DNA of 64,000 bases, from positions 62,001 to 126,000 of the forward strand of contig CAVWNR010000002.1 in the NCBI GenBank assembly GCA_963756525.1, in the 5' to 3' direction. Below, one piece after another: positions 35,856 through 45,490 of this stretch. The notes beneath the pieces are model-generated. The model ran no database searches. It saw nothing but the letters and a program-made list of their open reading frames with translations, and was not told where the DNA came from. Source of the stretch: CAVWNR01 sp963756525 (GTDB lineage: Bacteria; Actinomycetota; Actinomycetes; Mycobacteriales; Jatrophihabitantaceae). Each line of letters opens with the position of its first letter. Position 1 is the stretch's first letter. Made by a program: the position numbers and the translations under genes.

Positions 35856-37072
35856 CCGAACCCGCCGAAGCCGCCCGTCCGGGCGGCAGCTGGCTCATCG
35901 TCGTGGCGATGGTGCTCACCGGCCTCACCATGCGCACCGCGGTCACGAGCGTCGGCGCGGTGCTCGACGAGATGCAGGCAGGCCTGCACGTCTCGAGCGG
36001 GCTGGCCGGTGTGATCACCACGCTGCCGGTCGTCTGCTTCGCGGCGATCGGTGCGGCCGCGCCGCGGCTGGCCCACCACATCGGCGAGCACCTGTTGCTG
36101 GTGGCCTCGCTGCTGCTGATGACGCTCGGGCTGGTGCTGCGCGCGATCGCCGGCTCGGTCTGGGTCTTCCTGCTGCTCAGCGTGCTGGCGCTCACCGGCG
36201 GGGCGATCAGCAACGTCGTCATGCCGAGCCTGGTGAAGCGGCACTTCCCGGACCGCATCGGCATCATGACCGCGACGTACACGACGGCGCTGGCCGTCGG
36301 CACGACCATCGCCGCCGGGCTTACCGTGCCGATCGGCCGGCTGGCGCCGAGCGGGGACAGCTGGCGGCTCGGCCTGGGCTCGTGGGCCGTGCTCAGCGCG
36401 CTCGCCGTGCTGCCCTGGCTTCCCACCCTGCACGGCGACCGCCCCGAACCGGGCTCGCCGCGGGCACTGTCGCCGGTGCGGCTGGTGCGCAGCCGCACCG
36501 CGTGGGCGCTCGCGCTCTTCTTCGGCGCGCAGTCGTTCCAGGCGTACGTCGCGTTCGGCTGGTTCGACAAGTTCCTGCGCGACCACGGAATCAGCGCCGC
36601 CGAAGCCGGCTGGCTGGTCGCGTTCTACGCCGCGCTGACCATCCCGGTCTCGATGGTGATGCCGGTGCTGGCGGTGCGCGGTCAGCGCCGGCTGCTCGCC
36701 GTGCTCACCGCGCTCTACGTCGTGGCGTACGCGGGGATGATCCTCGCGCCGGTCGGCGGCGTCTGGGCGTGGATGCTGCTCTCCGGCGTGGCCAGTGGCA
36801 TGTTCCCGCTGGCGCTGACCATGATCGGGCTCCGCACGAGAGTGCCGGAGACGACGGCCGCCCTCTCGGCGTTCACGCAGTGCATCGGTTACCTGATCGC
36901 CGGCGCCGGTCCGCTGCTCGTCGGCGTGCTGCTCGGCGCGACGCACAGCTGGACCGGCCCGTTCGTGCTGCTCTACGCGGTGCTCGCGCTGGCGCTGGTA
37001 TCCGGCTGGCGTGCCGGACAGCGGTGTTACGTCGACGACGAGCTGCCCGCGCCCCCCACCCGTCCTTGTTGA
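35831..37072 (+). CDS. MFS transporter of the CynX/NimT group
   Basis: A 413-residue major facilitator with about 12 helices. I chose the GTG at 35831 (VAHERDLLTEP), inside the end of the reductase gene. Signature segments are MVLTGLTMRTAVTSVGAVLD and SVLALTGGAISNVVMPSLVK, typical of the cyanate/2-nitroimidazole transporter group; the actual substrate is unknown. Its stop codon lies in the left arm of a perfect hairpin, so the transcript likely ends there. Confidence 0.87.
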   Translation: MAHERDLLTEPAEAARPGGSWLIVVAMVLTGLTMRTAVTSVGAVLDEMQAGLHVSSGLAGVITTLPVVCFAAIGAAAPRLAHHIGEHLLLVASLLLMTLGLVLRAIAGSVWVFLLLSVLALTGGAISNVVMPSLVKRHFPDRIGIMTATYTTALAVGTTIAAGLTVPIGRLAPSGDSWRLGLGSWAVLSALAVLPWLPTLHGDRPEPGSPRALSPVRLVRSRTAWALALFFGAQSFQAYVAFGWFDKFLRDHGISAAEAGWLVAFYAALTIPVSMVMPVLAVRGQRRLLAVLTALYVVAYAGMILAPVGGVWAWMLLSGVASGMFPLALTMIGLRTRVPETTAALSAFTQCIGYLIAGAGPLLVGVLLGATHSWTGPFVLLYAVLALALVSGWRAGQRCYVDDELPAPPTRPC

Positions 37073-37117
37073 TCTTGGACTAGTGGTCGAATATCGACCA
37101 CTAGTCCAAGATCAACA
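37067..37117. terminator. perfect 24-bp inverted repeat, hairpin terminator
   Basis: Arms 37067-37090 and 37094-37117 pair at all 24 positions with a 3-nt loop. The arm includes the MFS stop codon. It probably terminates the reductase-MFS transcript. Its perfect symmetry over 51 nt is striking. Confidence 0.8.
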
Positions 37118-37240
37118 GTGGCGGATGGGCGGCGACCAAACGTGGAGTTGACGGGGCGGTCCATACGCTGGCAACCGCGTTCGAAGAACTCCGGCGGCGA
37201 CGCGGCCGCGCCGCCGTCGTGGCACACGGCGGGAGGCAGG

Positions 37241-39397
37241 ATGCACACACACTTGCGACGCTCAACGGCGTTCGTGGCAGCAGCGGTCACCGGCATCGGA
37301 GTAGCCACCGCGGCGACCGCTCCGGCCGGAGCAGCGCCGCCGCAACCCAACACCCCGAGCGGGTGCCAGCTGGCCAACGGCATCAAGCACGTCGTCCAGA
37401 TCATGTTCGACAACGTGCACCTGACCCGCGACAACCCCAACGTCGCCAGCGACCTCGAGCAGATGCCCCACCTGCTGAACTTCCTCGAGCGCAACGGCGT
37501 GATGATGGCCAACACGCACAACGTGCTGGTGCACACGGCGACGAACTTCGTCAGCAACATCACCGGGCTGTATCCGGACCGCACCGCGATCACCCAGTCG
37601 AACAGCGGCTCCTATTACGACCCCGCCGGGAACACGCACACCGACGTGTCGTTCGCGTACTGGACCGCGCCCGTCTACGACCCGTCCGGCCCGTCGACCG
37701 ACACCGGCTACAACATGCGCTACACGGCCGACCGCAACAACGTCCCGAACAACACGAACGTCAACGTGCCGGCACCCTGGGTGCCGTACACCCGCGCCGG
37801 CTGCAACGTCGGCCAGGTGGGCATGGCCAACACCGTGCTGGAGAACACGAACATCGACATCCCCACGGTCTTCGGGCCGAACTCAGCGCAGGCCGCCGAG
37901 GCGAAGGCCAACCCGACCAAGGCCGCGGCTGACTTCGTCGGCTTCGCCGTGCACTGCGCGAAGACGTCGGCGATGTGCGCGACCGGGCAGCCGGACTCCC
38001 TGCCCGACGAGCCGGGCGGCTACACCGGCTACAAGGCACTGTTCGGCAACGCCGAGGTGCAGCCGGCGATCAGCCCGTCCGGGCCGGTGAAGGCGCTGAA
38101 CGGCACAGTGATCACTGACGGTAAGGGAAATGTGGGCTTCCCCGGATTCGACTCGCTGACGCCCAACAACTCACTCGGGTACGCCGCGCAGATGCTGGAG
38201 CACGGCGTGCAGGTTGCGAACATCTACGTGTCCGACGCGCACAGCGACCACTCCGCGGCAAACACTGGCGACTTCGGCCCGGGCGAGCAGGCGTACGAGC
38301 AGCAACTGCACGCATACGACACCGGCTTCCAGCAGTTCTTCACCCGGCTCGCCGCCGACGGGATCACCCCGGCCAACACGCTGTTCGACGTGACGACAGA
38401 CGAGGGTGACCACTTCTCCGGCAGCGCGCCGACGCCAGCGGGCTGCACCGGAATGCCCGGCAACTACTGCACGTATTCGGTGAAGTCCGAAGTCAGCGTC
38501 AATCTCCCCGGTCTGCTCGCCACGCAGAAGCACGACACGACGAGCTTCGCCATTCACAACGACCCGGCGCCGGCGCTCTGGGTGACCGGGAATCCGGCGC
38601 GCAACGATCCGTCGGTGCGCCGGCTCGAGCGCGACATCTCCTCGCTGCGGATAACCAACCCGCTCACCGGCGCGACCGACAAGGTCGCCTATCAGATGGC
38701 CGACCCGGTCGAGGAGAAGATCCTGCATTTCGTCAGTTCCGACGCCGCGCGCACGCCGACGCTCACCTTCTTCTCCGGCGAGGACGAGTACGTGACGGGC
38801 GGGCCGCCGAATTGCAACAGCCCGTGCGTCTCCGTCTCCACGAAGTCCCCGAGCTTCGCGTGGAACCACGGGGGTCTCTGGCCCGACATGCAGGACATCT
38901 GGGCGGCCTATGCCGGGCCGGGAATCCGCTCGCGCGGCGTCGACAGGACGACATTCACCGACCAGGTCGACATGCGACCGACGGTGCTCGCGCTGACCGG
39001 GCTGCACGACGACTATCCGGTGGACGGGCGCGTGCTGGTCGAGATCACCTCGCCGTGGGCGCTGCCCCGCGCGTTGCGCGAGCACGCCGGGACGGTGCGC
39101 GCATTGGGTCTGGTGTACAAGCAGATCCTGGCCACGACCGGCCCGTTCGCCATGGACACGCTGGAGGCGTCGACCCGTGCGCTCGCCAGTGGCAGCTCGT
39201 CCAACGACGCGACGTACAACCGGATCGAAGCGCTGCTCAACGCGCTGGACACCTGGCGTAACCGGGTCGCGGACCAGATCGGCGGACAGCTGCTGGATGC
39301 CGCATTCCACGGCCGGCCGGTGGACGAACGGCAGGCACGCGCGCTGATATTCGAGGCCTACCTGCTACTCGCCGCGGCACGCGCATTGGGCCGCTAA
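37241..39397 (+). CDS. large secreted alkaline-phosphatase-like protein
   Basis: A 718-residue exported protein with ATG at 37241 after GGGAGG. The signal peptide is MHTHLRRSTAFVAAAVTG followed by a cleavable APAGA region. The mature protein has the alkaline-phosphatase/sulfatase fold: HVVQIMFDNVHLTRDN at the first metal-binding strand, MLEHGVQVANIYVSDAHSDH, LFDVTTDEGDHFSG and a late SFAWNHGGLWPDM segment with further metal-type His and Asp residues. A phosphoesterase or phosphodiesterase acting outside the cell is likely; the substrate is unknown. Monocistronic. Confidence 0.8.
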   Translation: MHTHLRRSTAFVAAAVTGIGVATAATAPAGAAPPQPNTPSGCQLANGIKHVVQIMFDNVHLTRDNPNVASDLEQMPHLLNFLERNGVMMANTHNVLVHTATNFVSNITGLYPDRTAITQSNSGSYYDPAGNTHTDVSFAYWTAPVYDPSGPSTDTGYNMRYTADRNNVPNNTNVNVPAPWVPYTRAGCNVGQVGMANTVLENTNIDIPTVFGPNSAQAAEAKANPTKAAADFVGFAVHCAKTSAMCATGQPDSLPDEPGGYTGYKALFGNAEVQPAISPSGPVKALNGTVITDGKGNVGFPGFDSLTPNNSLGYAAQMLEHGVQVANIYVSDAHSDHSAANTGDFGPGEQAYEQQLHAYDTGFQQFFTRLAADGITPANTLFDVTTDEGDHFSGSAPTPAGCTGMPGNYCTYSVKSEVSVNLPGLLATQKHDTTSFAIHNDPAPALWVTGNPARNDPSVRRLERDISSLRITNPLTGATDKVAYQMADPVEEKILHFVSSDAARTPTLTFFSGEDEYVTGGPPNCNSPCVSVSTKSPSFAWNHGGLWPDMQDIWAAYAGPGIRSRGVDRTTFTDQVDMRPTVLALTGLHDDYPVDGRVLVEITSPWALPRALREHAGTVRALGLVYKQILATTGPFAMDTLEASTRALASGSSSNDATYNRIEALLNALDTWRNRVADQIGGQLLDAAFHGRPVDERQARALIFEAYLLLAAARALGR

Positions 39398-39408
39398 ACC
39401 CCGGTCGT

Positions 39409-39465
39409 CCCCGGATCGTGCAACTGCTTCCCGCGTGACTCGGAAGGGACTTGCACGATCCGGGG
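39409..39465. terminator. hairpin terminator between phosphatase and adhesin genes
   Basis: A 15-bp perfect outer stem (39409-39423 with 39451-39465) and a short inner CTTCC/GGAAG stem lie 12 nt after the phosphatase stop. Confidence 0.72.
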
Positions 39466-39513
39466 CGATTGGGGGCTATCCGTTTGCCGACTGATTCGCT
39501 ATGGTCGGCAATC

Positions 39514-42500
39514 GTGTCGCGGTTGCTTTCGCGCATTCTTGTCCTGATGGTCGCATGCGCGGCCATCGTAGGACTGGTTGCGCCACCTGCAGGCGCCGTT
39601 GTGACTCCGCCACGAGTCGGTGCGCGAAGTGGCTCCAACACCGAGATGGTGATGTCCGGCACGGGGCCTGGTCAGGGAGTCACCGGGTTCATCGCGAACC
39701 CAGACAACCCCTTCGACCCAATCAACGGCTATCCGACAAGTAATCCGACGACGGGATTCACCCCGAAGGATGAAGGTTTCGCGGGGGTCATCTACGGCAG
39801 CCCGACCGACGGCAGCCCGGCGCTCACGCTGTATTGCATCGACATCTCGACGGACACCTGGGGCGGGATCGGCTACCAGCTGGGCACCTGGAGTTCGGCC
39901 GAAGTGCCGAATGTGGGGTACGTGGCGCGGATTCTGAACAGCTACTACCCCGCGGTGCCCGGTCAGCCGGCCGGACTGAGTGAGTCGCAGAAGGCGGCCG
40001 CCGTTCAGGCGGCCATCTGGTTCTTCAGCGACCGGTACGTCCTGAACACCGGCGATTCCCTGCACAGTACGACCGCCGCTATTGTGGCCGCGGCCCTCGC
40101 CGCTGGCCCGATTACCCAGCCACCTCCGCCGAGCGTCACCATCACGCCGACAGCCGCGAGCGGACCGGAGGGCTCGGTGGTCGGACCGTTCACCGTTACG
40201 TCGAGTACGACGGGTACCGCCGCCGTGACCGCGACCGGCGGCCAGATGTTCTCCGACGCTGCCGGCACCACCCCTATTGCGAACGGCGCAACTGTTCCGT
40301 CCGGTCAACAGATCTGGCTGAGATCCACCGGCCCACAAGTCGCCGTTCTTCAGGCGACGGCGCATGCCACCGTGCCGTCGGGAAACGTCTACCTGTACGA
40401 CGGCAACACGCCGGGTGTCGATGACGCGCAGAAGCTCATCCTTTCCCAGCCGGCCGAATTGACCACGACGGTCAAGGCCGCCGCGGAGTTCCTGCCCACT
40501 GGTTCGCTCGTCGTCGAGAAGACCGTTGCCGGACCGGCTGCCGGTCACCAGGGCCCCGTGACGATCGTCGTGGAGTGCGGCGGCATCGTTCTCTCACCGG
40601 CGTTCTCCATCGATGCCGGCGCTCCGGCAGGCACCAGCTCGCACACCTACTCGAACATCCCCGCCGGCTCGACCTGCACGGTCGACGAGACCCACGACGG
40701 CCATACCAGCGCCGTCACGGTGACGGTCACGGGTGACGGGCAGCAGGTCACGATTCCCTCCGGCAGCAGCGTCACTGCGAAGATCACCGACACCTACGAC
40801 TACGTCCCCGGCCAGCTGGTCGTGAACAAGTCGATCGCCGGGCCGGGCACCGGGCTGCAAGGCGAGGTCGTCATTCGGCCGACGTGCAGCGGCACCGCGT
40901 TGCCGGCGTTCACCATCCCCGCCGGCGCGCCGGCCGGAGAGCGGTCGAAGACATACGACAACATCGCCGCCGGCAGCGTCTGCACAATCAACGAGACCAG
41001 CAACGGCCAGAACAGCGCGGTCACCGTGACGGTCACCGGCAACGGCCAGCAGGTCACCGTACCGGCCGGCGACGTCGTCGACGCCGACCTGACGGATACT
41101 TATGCGCTGAATCCCGGCTCGCTCGTCGTCGACAAGACGATTGCGGGCAGCGGCGCGGGCCTACAAGGCCCGATCACCATCAACGTCACCTGTGTCGCGG
41201 ACGGCGTCACGACCACGCTTTCACCATTCAACATTCCGGCAGGTGCGACGGGCACTCCGTCACACACCTACACCGGCATCGCCGGCAACTCCGTCTGCAC
41301 CATTGTGGTGACCGACGACGGCAGCATCAACGGCACGGTCGGGGTGAGTGAGAAAGGCAGCGGTATCGAGGTCGTCGTTCCGCCAGGCGGCTCCGTGACG
41401 GCCGCCCTGACCGACACGTACAGCACCGGCGACCTGATCGTCAACAAGACCATCGACGGCGACGCCGCCGGCCACCAGGGCGCGGTCACCATCCACACCG
41501 TCTGTGGCACGACGGCGCTTCCCGACTTCGTGATTCCCGCCGGGACGCCCGCCGGCACGGCGTCGCGGTCCTACCCGGGGGTCGCACTCGCCGGTACCAC
41601 TTGCACCGTCACCGAGACGGTCGATGGCAGCAGCAGCACCGTCACCGTGCAGACCAGCGGCAGCCCGCAAACCGTCACGATCACCGGCAACGACAGCGCA
41701 ACCGCCACCGTCACCGACACATATACCTTCGTTCCTGGCTCGCTCACCGTGAACAAGACGATCAGCGGGGCGTCGGCGGGTAGCCAGGGGCCGGTGACCA
41801 TTCAGGTCGACTGCGGCGAGCAGGTGGCAACTCCCGACTTCACGATCCCGGCGGGTGCGACAGGCCCGCAGTCGCACACCTACACCGGAATCCCGGCCAA
41901 TACCGCATGCACTGTCACGGAAACGGCCAACGGCAGCACGAGCACCGTCTCGGTCACCACGACCGGCAGCCCGCAGGACGTCACGATCCCTGCAGGTGGG
42001 ACGGCGACCGCTGGCATCACCGACACGTACAGCCCGACGCCCGGCTCCCTGCTGGTGCGCAAGACGATCACCGGCCCGACCGCCGGACAGCAGGGCCCCG
42101 TCACGATTGCCGTGAGCTGCGGCGGCAGCGCCCTGCCCAGCTTCGTCATCCCGGCAGGCACCAAGGCCGGCACCGTCTCGCACGCGTTCGACGGCATCCC
42201 GGCGGGCTCGGCGTGCACGGTCGACGAGACGTCCGACGGTGGTACGGCGACCGTCATGGTCACCGTCGAGGGCGCGACGCAGCAGGTCACCGTGCCGGCG
42301 GGCGGCGTCGTCAGCGCGACCATCACCGACACGTACACCGACACTCCGGGTTCGTTCCGCGTCACGAAGACGCTCGCCGGCGCCGGGGCGGGCAAGCAGG
42401 GTCGCATTGGCATCCTCGTGCTCTGCGGCGGGCCGGTGCACATCTACGCGTTCCTGATCCCCGCGGGTACGGCGGCGGGTGACGTTACGCGAGTGTTCAA

Positions 42501-42807
42501 CGGCATCCCGGCCGGCTCGACGTGTGCGGCCCTGGAAGTCGTGAACGGCCACAACGACGCGGTGACGGTCGCCACCGCCGGCAACGGGCAGCGCGTCACC
42601 GTGCCGGCCGCGGCTACGGTGAGCGCGCACATCACCGACACGTTCACCGCCGTCGTTCCGATCACGCCGATCACGCCGATCACGCCGATCCTTCCGGCAA
42701 CCGGTCCGAGCGCGCCCGTCCCGGGACTGTTGGGCTTTGCGGGGCTCGCCATACTCGTCGGCACCGGGCTCGTCCTCGTCGCGCGTCGCCCGCGCCCGGA
42801 CCGCTGA
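39514..42807 (+). CDS. thioester-domain surface adhesin with seven DUF5979-type repeats and LPATG anchor
   Basis: A 1097-residue cell-wall protein from a GTG at 39514. A signal peptide (VSRLLSRILVLMVACAAIVG, cleavage after PAGA) is followed by a Cys-Gln thioester domain with Cys about 108 in LYCID and Gln about 165 in AAVQAAIWFF. After a spacer come seven repeats of about 100 residues, each starting GSLVVxKTI-like and ending ITDTY, each with two cysteines. An ITPITPITP linker leads to LPATG (about 1060), a membrane helix and RRPRPDR. Sortase would attach it to peptidoglycan. Thioester domains bind host or surface amines covalently. Confidence 0.9.
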   Translation: MSRLLSRILVLMVACAAIVGLVAPPAGAVVTPPRVGARSGSNTEMVMSGTGPGQGVTGFIANPDNPFDPINGYPTSNPTTGFTPKDEGFAGVIYGSPTDGSPALTLYCIDISTDTWGGIGYQLGTWSSAEVPNVGYVARILNSYYPAVPGQPAGLSESQKAAAVQAAIWFFSDRYVLNTGDSLHSTTAAIVAAALAAGPITQPPPPSVTITPTAASGPEGSVVGPFTVTSSTTGTAAVTATGGQMFSDAAGTTPIANGATVPSGQQIWLRSTGPQVAVLQATAHATVPSGNVYLYDGNTPGVDDAQKLILSQPAELTTTVKAAAEFLPTGSLVVEKTVAGPAAGHQGPVTIVVECGGIVLSPAFSIDAGAPAGTSSHTYSNIPAGSTCTVDETHDGHTSAVTVTVTGDGQQVTIPSGSSVTAKITDTYDYVPGQLVVNKSIAGPGTGLQGEVVIRPTCSGTALPAFTIPAGAPAGERSKTYDNIAAGSVCTINETSNGQNSAVTVTVTGNGQQVTVPAGDVVDADLTDTYALNPGSLVVDKTIAGSGAGLQGPITINVTCVADGVTTTLSPFNIPAGATGTPSHTYTGIAGNSVCTIVVTDDGSINGTVGVSEKGSGIEVVVPPGGSVTAALTDTYSTGDLIVNKTIDGDAAGHQGAVTIHTVCGTTALPDFVIPAGTPAGTASRSYPGVALAGTTCTVTETVDGSSSTVTVQTSGSPQTVTITGNDSATATVTDTYTFVPGSLTVNKTISGASAGSQGPVTIQVDCGEQVATPDFTIPAGATGPQSHTYTGIPANTACTVTETANGSTSTVSVTTTGSPQDVTIPAGGTATAGITDTYSPTPGSLLVRKTITGPTAGQQGPVTIAVSCGGSALPSFVIPAGTKAGTVSHAFDGIPAGSACTVDETSDGGTATVMVTVEGATQQVTVPAGGVVSATITDTYTDTPGSFRVTKTLAGAGAGKQGRIGILVLCGGPVHIYAFLIPAGTAAGDVTRVFNGIPAGSTCAALEVVNGHNDAVTVATAGNGQRVTVPAAATVSAHITDTFTAVVPITPITPITPILPATGPSAPVPGLLGFAGLAILVGTGLVLVARRPRPDR

Positions 42808-42869
42808 CTGGTTCTCTGCCCTGGGCGAACGCACGGCACGATCGACAGCCATCGCGGGTTTGACCGGGC

Positions 42870-43790
42870 ATGGCCGACGATGCTCTGGACGCCTACTCCG
42901 CAGCGGTCGTACACGTCGCCGAGACGGTGCTGCCCAGCGTGGCGAGCCTCTCGGTGCGAACCCGGCGCGGGCACGGCGCCGGAAGCGCGAGCGCGCTGAC
43001 CGCCGACGGGTTCCTGCTCACCAGCGCGCACGTCGTCGAGGGAGCCGAGCGGGCCACGGCCGCGTTCAGCGACGGCAGCGAGGTGCCCGCCGACGTGATC
43101 GGCCGCGACCCCCTGTCGGACCTCGCCGTGCTGCGCGCCCGCGGCCCGGTGCCCGCGCCGATCACGCTCGGCGACGCCGCCAAGCTGCGCGTCGGGCAGC
43201 TCGTCGTGGCCCTGGGCAACCCGCTGGGCCTGGCCGGCAGCGTCACGGCGGGCATCGTCTCGGCGCTGGGCCGATCGCTGCCGACCCGGTCCGGGCGGGT
43301 CGTGGACGAGGTGATCCAGACCGATGCGGCGCTCAACCCGGGCAACAGCGGCGGGGCGCTGGCCGACAGCTCCGGGCGGGTGGTCGGCGTGAACACCGCG
43401 GTCGCCGGCATCGGCGTGGGCCTCGCCGTGCCGATCAACGACACCACCCGGCAGATCATCTCCACGCTCATGACGCACGGCCGAGTGCGCCGCGCGTGGC
43501 TCGGCATCGCTGGGGCGCAGGCGTCGCTGCCGCCCCCGCTCGTCGCGAAGACCGGGCGGCGCACCGGGCTTCGGGTGGCCCAAGTCATCGACGGGAGCCC
43601 GGCCGCGCAGGCCGGTCTTCGGGTCGGCGACGTGCTGTTGGCCGTCGACGGCGAGCCGATCGCGTCCAGCACGGCCGTGCAGCGGCGGATGGTCGAGGAT
43701 GCGATCGGGCGCAGGCTGGAGATCACCGTCTGGCGCAACGGCGCGCTCGTCGACGTGATCGCCGTGCCCCGCGAGCTCGTCGATCGATGA
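42870..43790 (+). CDS. HtrA/DegP-like trypsin-family protease with PDZ domain
   Basis: A 306-residue S1C protease. The triad is His in LLTSAHVVEG, Asp in SDLAVLRA and Ser in NPGNSGGALAD. A C-terminal PDZ domain follows (RRAWLGIAGAQ through GLRVGDVLLAVDGEPIA). Unlike typical HtrA proteins there is no signal peptide or membrane anchor at the start MADDALDAYSAAVVHVAETV, so it is predicted to be cytoplasmic. The following gene encodes a sedolisin, 30 nt downstream. Confidence 0.9.
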   Translation: MADDALDAYSAAVVHVAETVLPSVASLSVRTRRGHGAGSASALTADGFLLTSAHVVEGAERATAAFSDGSEVPADVIGRDPLSDLAVLRARGPVPAPITLGDAAKLRVGQLVVALGNPLGLAGSVTAGIVSALGRSLPTRSGRVVDEVIQTDAALNPGNSGGALADSSGRVVGVNTAVAGIGVGLAVPINDTTRQIISTLMTHGRVRRAWLGIAGAQASLPPPLVAKTGRRTGLRVAQVIDGSPAAQAGLRVGDVLLAVDGEPIASSTAVQRRMVEDAIGRRLEITVWRNGALVDVIAVPRELVDR

Positions 43791-43820
43791 AATTGTCGGT
43801 GCGAGCGGCAGGATAGAGCC

Positions 43821-45407
43821 ATGGAGCTGAACGAGATTCCCGGCAGCGCGCCGCGGTCCCGGCCGGGCGCGGTGTCACTCGGGCCGGTGCCCGCGGACGA
43901 ACCCATCGAGATCACGCTGGTGCTGCGCCGGCGGGCGCCGTTGCCGCCGGAGGTGCTCGCCGGGCCGCCGATCAGCAGGGACGAGCTGGCCGACAGCTAC
44001 GGCGCCGACCCCGCCGAGGTCGATCAGACACGGGACTGGCTCACCGAGCACGGCCTCGACCCGATCGAGATCGATCCGCCGTCGCGACGCATTCGGGCGC
44101 GCGGCCGGGCGGAGGTGGTCGGCGCGGCGTTCGGGGTGACACTGCAGCGGGTCCGCGTCACCGATCGGGTCAGCGGCGCCCCCATCGAGCACCGCACCAC
44201 CGACGGCCCGGTGCGGCTGCCCGACTCCCTGTACGGCCCGGTCGCCGCCGTGCTCGGGCTCGACAACCGGCCGCAGGCGCGCAGCCGGACCCGGGTCGCC
44301 GCGCCCGGCCAGGTGTCGACCAGCTACACGCCGCCGCAGCTCGCGACGATCTACGGCATGCCGTCCGGTTACGACGGCTCCGGGCAGACGGTGGCGATCA
44401 TCGAGCTGGGCGGCGGCTTCGCGCAGAGCGACCTGGACACCTACTTCGGCGGCCTCGGCATCCCGGTCCCGTCCGTGCGGGCGGTCGGGGTCGACGGCGC
44501 CACCAACCAGCCGGGCCAGGATCCGACCGGTGCCGACGGTGAGGTGCTGCTGGACATCGAGGTCACCGGCGGGATCGCGCCCAAGGCCGCGCAGGTCGTG
44601 TACTTCGCCCCGAACACCGACGCGGGGTTCATCGACGCCATCAGCACCGCGGCGCAGGCGCAGCCGACGCCCACCGCCATGAGCATCAGCTGGGGCCAGG
44701 ACGAGGACCAATGGACGGCGCAGTCGCGCACGGCGATGGACAACGCCCTCGCCGACGCCGCCGCCCTCGGCGTCACGGTGACGGTGGCCGCGGGCGACGA
44801 CGGCAGCACCGACCGCGACCCGTCGGGCGGGGTGCACGTCGACTTCCCGGCGTCCAGCCCGCACGTCCTCGGCTGTGGCGGCACGACGCTTCAGGCCGAC
44901 CCGTCCACCGGCGTGGTCAGCAGCGAAACGGTCTGGAACGGCGAGCCCACCGGCGGGGCCACCGGGGGCGGGGTCAGCGACACGTTCCCGTTGCCCTCGT
45001 GGCAGGCCGACGCCGGCGTCCCGGCCCGGGTCGGCGGTGGCACCGGCCGCGGCGTGCCCGACATCGCGGCCAACGCCGACCCGGCCACCGGCTACCAGGT
45101 CTACGTCGACGGCAGCGCGCAGGTCTTCGGCGGCACGAGCGCGGTGGCCCCGCTCTGGGCCGGCCTGGTGTGCCGGCTAGCGCAGGCGCTCGACACGCGC
45201 CTGGGCCTGCTGGCCACCCGGCTCTACGCCGGGGTGGCGCCGGGGAAGACCTCAGCCGGGCTCCGCGACATCACCGAGGGAAACAACGGCGCCTACCAGG
45301 CCGGTCCCGGCTGGGACGCCTGCACCGGGCTGGGCGTGCCCAGCAGCGCGCTGCTGACCACCCTTACCTCCGCCCCCGCGCTGCCGCCGACCGGGGAGGC
45401 CGGCTGA
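43821..45407 (+). CDS. sedolisin-family (S53) serine-carboxyl peptidase
   Basis: A 528-residue kumamolisin-like protease. An N-terminal Pro-kumamolisin-type propeptide (residues 1-170) is followed by the catalytic domain from STSYTPPQLATIYGMPSGYD. The catalytic Glu and Asp lie in GEVLLDIEV, Ser in FGGTSAVAPLW, and a Ca2+ site in DITEGNNGAYQAGPGWDACT. Such enzymes act at acidic pH. No signal peptide is visible, as in several kumamolisins. It may be co-transcribed with the upstream HtrA-like gene. Confidence 0.92.
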   Translation: MELNEIPGSAPRSRPGAVSLGPVPADEPIEITLVLRRRAPLPPEVLAGPPISRDELADSYGADPAEVDQTRDWLTEHGLDPIEIDPPSRRIRARGRAEVVGAAFGVTLQRVRVTDRVSGAPIEHRTTDGPVRLPDSLYGPVAAVLGLDNRPQARSRTRVAAPGQVSTSYTPPQLATIYGMPSGYDGSGQTVAIIELGGGFAQSDLDTYFGGLGIPVPSVRAVGVDGATNQPGQDPTGADGEVLLDIEVTGGIAPKAAQVVYFAPNTDAGFIDAISTAAQAQPTPTAMSISWGQDEDQWTAQSRTAMDNALADAAALGVTVTVAAGDDGSTDRDPSGGVHVDFPASSPHVLGCGGTTLQADPSTGVVSSETVWNGEPTGGATGGGVSDTFPLPSWQADAGVPARVGGGTGRGVPDIAANADPATGYQVYVDGSAQVFGGTSAVAPLWAGLVCRLAQALDTRLGLLATRLYAGVAPGKTSAGLRDITEGNNGAYQAGPGWDACTGLGVPSSALLTTLTSAPALPPTGEAG

Positions 45408-45420
45408 GCGGCTGATCGGC

Positions 45421-45446
45421 GGGTCGGGGGGTCGGGGGGTCGGGGG
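45421..45446 (+). repeat. G-rich tandem repeat, possible G-quadruplex
   Basis: Four G-runs (GGG, GGGGGG, GGGGGG, GGGGG) are separated by TC within 26 nt, 45 nt upstream of the GNAT start. The pattern satisfies a G-quadruplex motif on the coding strand. Any effect on the downstream gene is speculative. Confidence 0.5.
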
Positions 45447-45490
45447 AAATCGTGTTGCTGCCGGTGCCCGCGGCTGGGACCGTCAGCGCC

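Noticed and set aside
36480..37072. Fusion of the aldo/keto reductase and MFS genes
   Set aside because: The two are in different frames with a 25-nt overlap and separate stop codons.
40500..42660. Periodic DNA similarity suggesting a repeat array
   Set aside because: The periodicity is explained by seven protein repeats in the adhesin gene, which differ at DNA level.
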